NCBI GenBank assembly: GCA_035252155.1
Contig: DATFDL010000242.1
Span: 1 to 5,253 of the forward strand
Direction of reading: 5' to 3'
Length of the DNA: 5,253 bases
Source: JAICLL01 sp035252155
Lineage (GTDB): Bacteria; Planctomycetota; Planctomycetia; Pirellulales; JAICIG01
Below the pieces are notes generated by a model. The model had not been told where the DNA came from and did no database searches. It saw only the letters and a program-made list of their open reading frames with translations. The stretch's first letter is position 1. Every line of letters begins with the position of its first letter. This document shows, piece by piece, positions 1 through 5,253 of the stretch. The translations under genes were made by a program, and so were the position numbers.

Positions 1-301
1 CTTTGTCACCATACGAGCGCAGATTGAGCCACAGGCCGTCTGGCCCAATGTAAAGCAGCCAGTTCGTTGCGCGGAACATCGCCGCCAGATCTAGTAGCAA
101 CAGCGGGAGTAAGACGATCGCCGCCGCAGCACCCAGCCAGAGGAGCCATGGGAGATGGAAGTACCAGCCACAAACGATCGGAATGGCCAGTATGCCGCTG
201 AAGACCATGAAACGCACGACCCCGGCCAGCCGCGACTGCCGGCACCACGTTCCGATTCCCCGCGCATCAGTCGGCAACTCGGCGGCCGAGTGGATCCGCA
301 T
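1..301 (-). CDS. Hypothetical two-helix membrane protein, N-terminal 100 residues (3' end outside window)
   Basis: I read this frame directly from the reverse complement. An ATG at 301-299 opens a frame with no stop down to base 1, so the gene runs off the window. Residues 1-27 are polar (MRIHSAAELPTD start, several Arg). Residues about 28-48 and 50-70 are hydrophobic and look like a membrane hairpin, with a short HLP turn between them. After it comes NWLLYIGPDGLWLNLRSYGD (81-99 region), the beginning of a beta-rich soluble part. In general appearance this resembles the start of bacterial PH-like or similar small beta domains that follow a TM hairpin, but that is only a guess and I do not recognise the family. 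The start is supported by a GAGGGGA Shine-Dalgarno-like sequence and by a TGATG overlap with the redoxin gene, which implies translational coupling. The other frame over this stretch (ATG at 248) has Arg/Pro-rich low-complexity composition and no such signals. Confidence 0.8.
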   Translation of the reverse strand, partial: MRIHSAAELPTDARGIGTWCRQSRLAGVVRFMVFSGILAIPIVCGWYFHLPWLLWLGAAAAIVLLPLLLLDLAAMFRATNWLLYIGPDGLWLNLRSYGDK

Positions 302-303
302 CA
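299..303 (-). other. TGATG stop/start overlap between redoxin gene and downstream membrane-protein gene
   Basis: The redoxin stop TGA (303-301) shares its A with the ATG (301-299) of the next gene. Such one-base overlaps usually mean that the ribosome ending the first gene re-initiates on the second, so the two products are expected to be made together. Confidence 0.8.
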
Positions 304-1221
304 GCCGTCCCCTCGCCGACCTGGTTTCGAGCCGGTGCGCAGCAAGGCTCGCACGTCGGACTCCAGTTGCGGAACTCCCGCGTGATGGTAACGGCGAACC
401 ACTCGGCCCCGCTGATTGATCAGAATGACGGCGGGAACGGCGTAGATGCCGTAAGCCTCGAACACGCTTTCCTTGCCTGAGCCATCGAGCGCCATCGGCA
501 GCTTGGGCGGTTTTCCGTGAAAGATCTGACGCAGTAAGGGTTCCATTTTGGCGTTCACCTCGTCCATTGTGCTGAGACTGGCGTCGTGAACGGCCAGCAC
601 GACCAGTCCCTGCGCCGCGTACTTCTCGCGCAATTTCACCAGGTCTGGCTTATGGGCATGGCAGATCGAACAGTAATAGGCGAAGAAGTCGAGTACGACG
701 ACCTGCCCGCGCAGATCGTTGAGCGCCAGCGGCGGCGTATTCTGCCAACCCACGATCCCCGTGAGTTCCGGCGCAGGCTTTCCGTACAGGGCAGTCGTCT
801 TGCTGATCGGCAGATCAATCCGGCCCACTTCGAGGCGGCTTTGGTTTTCGGCGATGCTGACTTCCCGTGAGAGTATCTTGAAGGTAGCGCCGCGCGTGCC
901 GGTCGCGCTGCAGACGAGCCGGTACTTGCCCGGCGGCAACCGCAGCCTGAACTGTTCGCCCTGGGCGGAAATCTCGTCCACGCGCTCATTTTGTGGGAGC
1001 GTCCAGGCACTAACGATCGCCCGTTCGATGCCGCCCCCCAGTTCTTTCCATTCGGTGCACACAATTCGACCGTTGACGTGGCATCCGTTCGGCGCTTCTT
1101 CCCCCACCGCCCGAGCCGCAGGGAAAGGCCCGTCACAACCGAGCATTGCGGCAAGCCACCCGACGGCAAGTGAAAGCCGCCAGCGACTCATCATGATCCA
1201 CTGTGGCGCCGAACCACTCAT
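301..1221 (-). CDS. Exported (possibly lipid-anchored) TlpA/ResA-like redoxin with N-terminal beta-sandwich domain
   Basis: A 306-residue protein, probably an extracytoplasmic thiol-disulfide oxidoreductase. Residues 1-38 are a signal peptide: Arg13/Arg15, a hydrophobic stretch 16-28, then either a lipobox-like MLG-C (Cys29, followed by Asp30) or an ARA cleavage site at 38. Residues about 47-138 resemble a carboxypeptidase-regulatory-like beta-sandwich (VNGRIV, LPPGKYRLVCSA, closing VGRIDLP). Residues about 147-295 are an AhpC/TSA-redoxin/thioredoxin-like domain: GKPAPEL, LRGQVVVLDFFAYYCSICHA with active-site Cys184 and Cys187, a segment with VLAVHDAS, and the cis-proline loop YAVPAVILI (Pro263). 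Tyr replaces the usual Trp before the first Cys. Cys47, Cys55 and Cys104 are extra cysteines in the sandwich. The ATG at 1221 was chosen because AAAGGA lies seven bases upstream; a GTG at 1365 would add 48 residues without such a signal, and ATGs at 1194/1191 have a poor site. It sits between the sigma gene and a coupled membrane protein. Its substrate is unknown. Confidence 0.88.
   Translation of the reverse strand: MSGSAPQWIMMSRWRLSLAVGWLAAMLGCDGPFPAARAVGEEAPNGCHVNGRIVCTEWKELGGGIERAIVSAWTLPQNERVDEISAQGEQFRLRLPPGKYRLVCSATGTRGATFKILSREVSIAENQSRLEVGRIDLPISKTTALYGKPAPELTGIVGWQNTPPLALNDLRGQVVVLDFFAYYCSICHAHKPDLVKLREKYAAQGLVVLAVHDASLSTMDEVNAKMEPLLRQIFHGKPPKLPMALDGSGKESVFEAYGIYAVPAVILINQRGRVVRRYHHAGVPQLESDVRALLRTGSKPGRRGDG
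308..314 (-). promoter_or_regulatory. Ribosome binding site for the membrane protein starting at 301
   Basis: The minus strand reads GAGGGGA, six bases before the ATG at 301-299. It lies inside the last codons of the redoxin gene and decides the start of a gene that is otherwise easy to miss because it runs off the window. Confidence 0.6.
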
Positions 1222-1374
1222 TGTGCCGTCCTTTAGATCAAGAAATCGCCTTGCGACCGCAGCGCCGACATAGGCCGGGAACACGCCGAACAGTAGGTAT
1301 TCGCCCGGACGCCCCAAAGATTGATTGCCCAATCGCGAAGGACAATGACGAGACCCAGCCTTCACGAGAAGCCA
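1222..1374 (-). other. Only intergenic gap (153 nt): no terminator, possible weak promoter
   Basis: This stretch lies between the sigma stop (TAA, 1377-1375) and the redoxin ATG. The only inverted repeats I find are 4-bp stems: CTTC/GAAG at 1371-1368 and 1363-1360, and GATT/AATC in the GATTGGGCAATC segment. Neither has a following T-run, so there is no convincing terminator. On the minus strand a TTGTCC and a poor AATCTT are separated by 17 bases; this is too weak to call a promoter with confidence. The redoxin frame stays open through the whole gap, so part of it could be coding if the GTG start were used. A sigma-dependent autoregulated promoter here would make sense, but no known motif was recognised. 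Confidence 0.5.
1229..1234 (-). promoter_or_regulatory. Ribosome binding site deciding the redoxin start
   Basis: The minus strand reads AAAGGA with a seven-base gap to the ATG at 1221-1219. It is the best Shine-Dalgarno match near any candidate start of this gene and argues against the longer GTG start at 1365. Confidence 0.7.
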
Positions 1375-1962
1375 TTACGATCGCTCGAGTTCGTCCCGCA
1401 GTCGAGCCAGGGCACGCACCCAGAGCATGCGGACCGCGCCGGGACTGCGATCGAGCCGTGCGGCGATCTCGTCGAACGGCAGTTCTTCTATATGGCGCAA
1501 GATGAGCACGTCGCGGTAGTCCGCCGGCAAGCACTCGAGTACTTCGGCCAGCCGCGTCTGCTCTTCGTTGGCTACGGCCGCCCCGCTAGGGCTCGTCTGA
1601 TCGGCGGCCAGAAAACGCTCGAGCCGCTGTGATGATTCGGCCAGCGAATGTTCCAACGAAATCTCGCGGCGCACGTCGCGCCGCTGAGCCGTGGTAAACT
1701 GCCGGGCAAGCTGACCCAATTGGTTGGCCAAAATTTTTCGCAACCAAGCCAGCCGCTGTTGATCGCTGGTGGCGCGGCAATTGGCCCAATCGCGCCAGGC
1801 TGCCGCCAGCGTTTGTTGTACGGCGTCGGAGGCGGAAAACTTGCCTTGAAACCGGCTGTCGATTTCCAGTCGCGCCAGCAGCTTCAACCAAGGCTCGTGC
1901 CGCAGCAGCCAGCCGGTGCGAGGATCGTTGGCATCGTCGTCCGTCGAAGGTTCGTCGCTCAT
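1375..1962 (-). CDS. ECF-type RNA polymerase sigma factor (planctomycete-type)
   Basis: A 195-residue protein that would direct RNA polymerase to a specific promoter set. Region 2 spans about residues 19-90 (WLKLLARLEIDSRFQGKF, then SASDAVQQTLAAAW and AWLRKILANQLGQLARQF). This 'ARL.ID.R.QGK..ASD.VQQT' pattern is what I know from planctomycete-specific ECF sigma factors, e.g. the group modelled as TIGR02984. A linker (about 91-134) contains SLEHSLAESSQRLERFLAADQTSPS, also typical of that group. Region 4 spans about 135-192, with ECLPADYRDVLILRHIEELP and the helix-turn-helix FDEIAARLDRSPGAVRMLWVRALARLRDEL. Its length is normal and it has no extra C-terminal domain. The ATG at 1962 was chosen because it overlaps the upstream stop as ATGA and the first residues (MSDEPSTDDD) are ordinary; a longer frame exists upstream only as a shadow of the propeller gene. 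It is translationally coupled to that gene. Confidence 0.93.
   Translation of the reverse strand: MSDEPSTDDDANDPRTGWLLRHEPWLKLLARLEIDSRFQGKFSASDAVQQTLAAAWRDWANCRATSDQQRLAWLRKILANQLGQLARQFTTAQRRDVRREISLEHSLAESSQRLERFLAADQTSPSGAAVANEEQTRLAEVLECLPADYRDVLILRHIEELPFDEIAARLDRSPGAVRMLWVRALARLRDELERS
1959..1962 (-). other. ATGA overlap between propeller membrane protein and sigma factor genes
   Basis: The sigma ATG (1962-1960) and the propeller stop TGA (1961-1959) overlap by four bases. This is the classic arrangement of translationally coupled genes, and it often joins sigma factors to their regulators. Confidence 0.88.
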
Positions 1963-4900
1963 GCGGTCGCGACCTTTGTGGGTTTTTGCAAGAAGCGACG
2001 CCGTATGGCCCTGATCGCGGCGGCCAAAGCCGTCACTACACAAAGGGCAATGGCGGTCACGTAGGCGCTCATCAGCCAGACCCAGTACCAACCCTCGAGC
2101 GAATAATATTGTCCTTCGATGAAATGGGGCTTATCGCGCGAGATCGCCAACGCGCCGACCGAGCCTGCCACGACCACCGAACATGCCAACCAAGAGACGA
2201 TCGGTCGCCAGCGCCTGCGAACCATCCAACCAGCAAAGATCACTAAGCCCACGACGGCCGGGAGCGCCATGGCGGCCACGATGAATTTGCCAAATCGCGA
2301 AAAATCGGTTTCCGGCGCTTCGATCAACAAGGCCGTGACAAACAGGGCCGAAACCACCGGCAAGACTGCCAACGTCCGCAGCCCCCAGCGTCGGCGGCTG
2401 ATCATCCGCCAGGCCGTGGCGCCGGGCATGACGAGCAGCGCCAGGCAGAAAAACGCGGCCCAGCCAGCGAACAGCACCGGAGTCTGCCAAGTGGCCCGTG
2501 CGTCGTACGGTTTCCACGGCAGCCGCCGCGCCAACCGCGGGTCGAGCGGCATTTTCACATCGCGCGGTGTGGGCCGCGGCCTGCCGGCGCCGATGGCCTG
2601 GCCGATCGCGTGGCCCTGCCAAGCGGCGGTTGTCTCGCCGTAGGAAAAATGCAGCAGGGGCGGCTGGCCGCCGCTCTCAAGACTGAGAATGTTGGCTAAA
2701 GGCAAGTTGCCCCACGCGCCGCCCGTTTTCGGCTTCGGGCCGGGACATGTCCACGCCCGGCTACCTGTCGAACCATCGAGACCATCAATCCGCCGATCAG
2801 GGAAGGACCGTTGAACGACAATCGTCGGCGCGGCCGGCGGCGAGGTAAAAACACCCAGCACCGATATTCCGTCTGGTTGATAGTTCTCGAGATGCTGCTT
2901 CCACAGCAGCGAACCGCTGGCCGAGTCGACCGCCTGCAAATTAGGCGCGTCGACAAACAACAACTCTCCCGCGCCGTCGCCTGTCAAGTCGTCGGTCCAA
3001 ACCTGGAATCCCAGGTGGCGATAGGCGATATCCGTTCGGTAGATGACCTTTCCGCGAGAGTCGAGCGACACCACCTCGGCCCGTGGACCCGATCCCCACA
3101 AGTTCAAACAAATCAGGCTGCCTCCCGCCGGTCGGCGCACCACGCTTGGCACGGGCCGATTGCGCCATTTTTCCTCGTTATCGTCGAGCCTGCCGGTATC
3201 GGGGTCGACGGCGGTCTCCCACGTCCAGCGGGACGTTCCATCTGTGGCCTTGAGAGCGCGGAGCCGAGCCGTTGTGGTTTTCAGACCCAGCGGGGGATTA
3301 GGTTCGCCGTCGAATTCGAGCGAATAGACCTCGGCGACGCCGTCTTCATCGAGGTCCGCGACCAAGGGCGGCGGGATGCCGCGAAAGGGGCGGTGATTTT
3401 CGAGCGCCGGAGGTAGGACATGCTCCCAGAGTTTCTCGCCCCGCGCGCCATCGATGGCACGCAGCACGAATTTCGTCAAATCGGCATCGGATTGCGCAGG
3501 GACGACCACGTCGGTTACGCCATCGCCGTTGAGGTCTCCCAGCGCGGGCGAGAATGCCAAACTATCGAGTTGGTGGTCCGCGAATTGGCCGTCGGCCGTG
3601 AGAGGTGTTTTCCATCGCACCGAACCCTGCCGCCCCGAGAGCGCCACCAACCAAAGCCGCCCGTCCTGGCTACTCCATGTGCGCCGCTGACCATTGACCC
3701 AGTCCATGACGGCTGCAAACACGACTTCCGGCTGCCCGTCATGATCGAGATCGGAGACGGTCAGCAGCGCGGTCCGATAAATGTTGTACACCTCGAGATC
3801 GGCCGACCAGAGCACGCGGCCCGATCTGCCCGACACCGCGTGCAAGGGTTTGAATTCGCGGGCGCCTCCTCGCATGTTGGAGGCGATCAATAGGTCGGCA
3901 AGGCCATCGCCATCGAGATCGTCGCTCGCTTGAAGGATGGGAGCCTGGCCCGATTGCATGCCTTGAATGTTGGTAGTCCAAAGCAATCGGCCGTTCGCTC
4001 CCGACAACGCCTGCACGGCGCTGCCAAAACCAAGATGCACGAGGTCGCGAACGTGGTCGCCGTCGAAATCGCCCGCCGGCTGCCAGGACTGCCCGAGCCT
4101 GCGCCAGCGCTCGCCCGAAGCGCCGCTGAAGGCATCGAGCGTACCACCTTGATCAGCTCGCATCTGGTCTTTGGCGTAATATCGCACCAGGTCGTCCGCG
4201 CCGTCGCCATCGAGATCGGCCAAGTCGAACCGCTCGAAGTGCGTCGCCTCGTCGACGATTTCGCCGCTGCCGGCCGAGACGACCAGCAACGACGATTCAC
4301 CCTGCGATCGCTGGGCCGGCCCGGCGGCGATCGCCAGCCGCGGCCAGCCGTCGGCGCCTTCGGACCACCACCGCAGCCGCGACACAAATCGCTCAGGCGA
4401 ATCGTCGGAGGGTCGCGACTTCTGAAAACTCGTCCACAGCCTCTCGCCGGTTTTGCCTGACAAAGCGTCGATGTAAAGATCGAACCGCGCTCCCCAAAGG
4501 CTCGCCGTGAAAACGTCGTGGCGGCCATCGGCGTCGATATCAGGCCCCACCAAGAAGTGGTCGACTTGCTGGTCCATCGTCAGCAGCCTTGTTTGCCACA
4601 GCGTCTGACCGCTGGCCACGTCGCACGCTTCTAGCACGCCCCAGGGCGGCCCAGTGAATGCTTGGCGATCGGAATGACCGCTGGGAAAAATTGCCTCCGG
4701 GCGGCCATCGTCGTTCAAATCTTCAATCACCGGCCACGACGGGTCGTCGACGCCGAAAGCCGGCGACCAGGGAAAGATAGCGCCGTCCCGAGTCCAGATC
4801 AGTGACTGTCTTTCGAGCGACCAGGCGAATACGCGGGCCAGCGACGCCTGACCCGCCTGGCTGAAAATCTCTTCGACTCCCACGATCGCCGGCAGACTGC

Positions 4901-5253
4901 TTGGCGCCTGTTCGACCAACTGGACCGGGCGTGCCGGGCGGTAGGGAAGCTCAAAGGGTTCGGCGGCTGATTTGCCGGTCCGGGCATCGAGCAGAATCAA
5001 GCGACGTCCCGCAATCGACAGCACACGCGGTTGGCCTTCTACGTTTATCAGGCGAGGCGGCTGGGGCGCGTAGACGAAATCGCCTAGGCGCTGCGAGCGT
5101 ATGCCCGACCGGCGAACGATGCCGTCGCCCGACCCATGCCAACCGCCGCCGCAACTGGTGCCATAGGAATTAGCCACAAACCAGCGGAATGCTTCGGGCG
5201 TCTCGGCCACCTGGATATCGAACCATGCGCTTTCCAGCTCATAGCTCCAAACC
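1959..5253 (-). CDS. Giant FG-GAP/PQQ-like beta-propeller membrane protein, C-terminal part (5' end outside window)
   Basis: The frame is open from the stop at 1961-1959 to the window edge (about 1098 residues). The GTG at 5210 is not a convincing start, because the frame continues upstream as VWSYELESAWFDIQ without a stop. Residues below are counted from that GTG. Nine DxDxDG-type calcium-binding loops, as in FG-GAP/VCBS integrin-like repeats, begin at 164, 224, 332, 381, 431, 487, 559, 619 and 741. Between them lie about ten PQQ/quinoprotein-like strands such as SGQTLWQTRL (200), SGRVLWSADL (463) and SGSLLWKQHL (765). Five hydrophobic helices follow at about 910-930, 944-963, 975-995, 1002-1022 and 1042-1066, ending in a short basic tail (RAIRRRFLQKPTK). 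Positive charges in the loops after helices 1, 3 and 5 place the propeller outside the cytoplasm. Such repeats usually bind proteins or carbohydrates; no catalytic residues were recognised. It overlaps the sigma gene, suggesting a sensory or structural partner. The unseen N-terminus could carry another domain. Confidence 0.87.
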   Translation of the reverse strand, partial: VWSYELESAWFDIQVAETPEAFRWFVANSYGTSCGGGWHGSGDGIVRRSGIRSQRLGDFVYAPQPPRLINVEGQPRVLSIAGRRLILLDARTGKSAAEPFELPYRPARPVQLVEQAPSSLPAIVGVEEIFSQAGQASLARVFAWSLERQSLIWTRDGAIFPWSPAFGVDDPSWPVIEDLNDDGRPEAIFPSGHSDRQAFTGPPWGVLEACDVASGQTLWQTRLLTMDQQVDHFLVGPDIDADGRHDVFTASLWGARFDLYIDALSGKTGERLWTSFQKSRPSDDSPERFVSRLRWWSEGADGWPRLAIAAGPAQRSQGESSLLVVSAGSGEIVDEATHFERFDLADLDGDGADDLVRYYAKDQMRADQGGTLDAFSGASGERWRRLGQSWQPAGDFDGDHVRDLVHLGFGSAVQALSGANGRLLWTTNIQGMQSGQAPILQASDDLDGDGLADLLIASNMRGGAREFKPLHAVSGRSGRVLWSADLEVYNIYRTALLTVSDLDHDGQPEVVFAAVMDWVNGQRRTWSSQDGRLWLVALSGRQGSVRWKTPLTADGQFADHQLDSLAFSPALGDLNGDGVTDVVVPAQSDADLTKFVLRAIDGARGEKLWEHVLPPALENHRPFRGIPPPLVADLDEDGVAEVYSLEFDGEPNPPLGLKTTTARLRALKATDGTSRWTWETAVDPDTGRLDDNEEKWRNRPVPSVVRRPAGGSLICLNLWGSGPRAEVVSLDSRGKVIYRTDIAYRHLGFQVWTDDLTGDGAGELLFVDAPNLQAVDSASGSLLWKQHLENYQPDGISVLGVFTSPPAAPTIVVQRSFPDRRIDGLDGSTGSRAWTCPGPKPKTGGAWGNLPLANILSLESGGQPPLLHFSYGETTAAWQGHAIGQAIGAGRPRPTPRDVKMPLDPRLARRLPWKPYDARATWQTPVLFAGWAAFFCLALLVMPGATAWRMISRRRWGLRTLAVLPVVSALFVTALLIEAPETDFSRFGKFIVAAMALPAVVGLVIFAGWMVRRRWRPIVSWLACSVVVAGSVGALAISRDKPHFIEGQYYSLEGWYWVWLMSAYVTAIALCVVTALAAAIRAIRRRFLQKPTKVATA
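1973..1977 (-). promoter_or_regulatory. Weak ribosome binding site of the sigma gene
   Basis: AAAGG on the minus strand, ten bases before the ATG at 1962, inside the last codons of the propeller gene. The spacing is longer than ideal, so translation probably relies on coupling to the upstream gene through the ATGA overlap. Confidence 0.4.
2013..2483 (-). other. Five-helix membrane anchor at the C-terminus of the propeller protein
   Basis: Five hydrophobic stretches of 20-25 residues are separated by alternately basic (SRRRWG, VRRRWRP, RAIRRRF) and acidic/neutral (EAPETDFSRFGK, SRDKPHFIEGQYYSLEG) loops. By the positive-inside rule the propeller and the acidic loops are outside and the C-terminus is inside. 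I do not recognise the bundle as a named transporter or sensor family. Confidence 0.75.
2964..4721 (-). repeat. Nine DxDxDG calcium-loop repeats (FG-GAP/VCBS type) interleaved with LW strands
   Basis: Coding repeats in the propeller protein. The loops lie at 4721-4695 (DLNDDGRPE), 4541-4515 (DIDADGRHD), 4217-4191 (DLDGDGADD), 4070-4044 (DFDGDHVRD), 3920-3894 (DLDGDGLAD), 3752-3726 (DLDHDGQPE), 3536-3510 (DLNGDGVTD), 3356-3330 (DLDEDGVAE) and 2990-2964 (DLTGDGAGE). Spacing is 49-72 residues, apart from two gaps of 108 and 122 residues that hold degenerate copies (for example SEGADGWPRLAIAAG). At DNA level they share the plus-strand word ccatcgagatcg (for example near 3910 and 4210). The fourth loop has His in place of the conserved Gly. 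Confidence 0.85.

Noticed and set aside
635..680. C-S-I-C-H in the redoxin matches the CxxCH haem c attachment motif
   Set aside because: It lies exactly at the thioredoxin active-site position after the VVVLDFFAYY strand, with a cis-proline loop downstream. DsbA-like proteins also have CxxCH there, so a disulfide active site is far more likely than haem.
719..1273. 184-residue open frame on the plus strand, antisense to the redoxin
   Set aside because: Rich in Arg/Ser/Pro with no recognisable domain. It is a shadow frame of GC-rich codon usage in the real gene on the other strand.
1360..1371. Small hairpin CTTC-TCGT-GAAG just after the sigma stop codon, as a possible terminator
   Set aside because: The stem is only four base pairs and no T-run follows, so it is unlikely to stop transcription.
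1375..2091. Longer 238-residue version of the sigma factor
   Set aside because: The additional 43 residues are out-of-frame reading of the propeller gene's end and contain Cys/Arg-rich sequence unlike a sigma N-terminus. The ATG at 1962 has the ATGA overlap.
3147..3163. TGGCACG...TTGC resembling a sigma-54 promoter on the plus strand
   Set aside because: Spacing is six bases where four are needed, it lies inside a coding region, and no plus-strand gene follows.
3420..3893. 157-residue open frame on the plus strand, antisense to the propeller gene
   Set aside because: Its content mirrors the repeated DxDxDG codons on the other strand. It has no domain and no matching gene context.

Overview
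The window suggests a GC-rich planctomycete-like bacterium, perhaps of the Pirellulales. The main evidence is an ECF sigma factor of the type common in Planctomycetota. It sits next to a very large secreted-type FG-GAP/PQQ propeller membrane protein and a signal-peptide-bearing redoxin with an N-terminal beta-sandwich. The taxonomic call is inference, because no rRNA or other marker is present.

Layout: all four genes lie on the minus strand, so transcription runs from high to low coordinates. (1) From beyond base 5253 down to 1959 is the C-terminal ~1098 residues of a giant protein. It has nine calcium-binding-type DxDxDG repeats interleaved with PQQ-like SG..LW strands, then five membrane helices. 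Its start lies outside the window. (2) From 1962 to 1375 is a 195-residue ECF-type sigma factor, overlapping gene 1 through ATGA. (3) After a 153-nt gap with no evident terminator, 1221 to 301 encodes a 306-residue exported, possibly lipid-anchored, thioredoxin-fold protein with a C-S-I-C active site. (4) From 301 to beyond base 1 is the first 100 residues of a two-helix membrane protein, overlapping gene 3 by one base (TGATG). Genes 3 and 4 each have a clear Shine-Dalgarno sequence; gene 2 has a weaker, more distant one.

The arrangement looks like one co-directional operon with two translationally coupled pairs. The most interesting idea is that the ECF sigma factor is paired with a membrane-anchored extracytoplasmic propeller instead of a recognisable anti-sigma factor. 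The cytoplasmic C-terminal tail is too short to hold an anti-sigma domain, so any sigma-controlling module would have to be in the unseen N-terminal part, or the link is not direct. The redoxin and the small membrane protein could be targets of the sigma factor or simply co-transcribed envelope proteins. The sequence alone does not settle this.

No tRNA, rRNA, insertion sequence, CRISPR array or strong terminator was found. The only non-coding stretch is 1222-1374.
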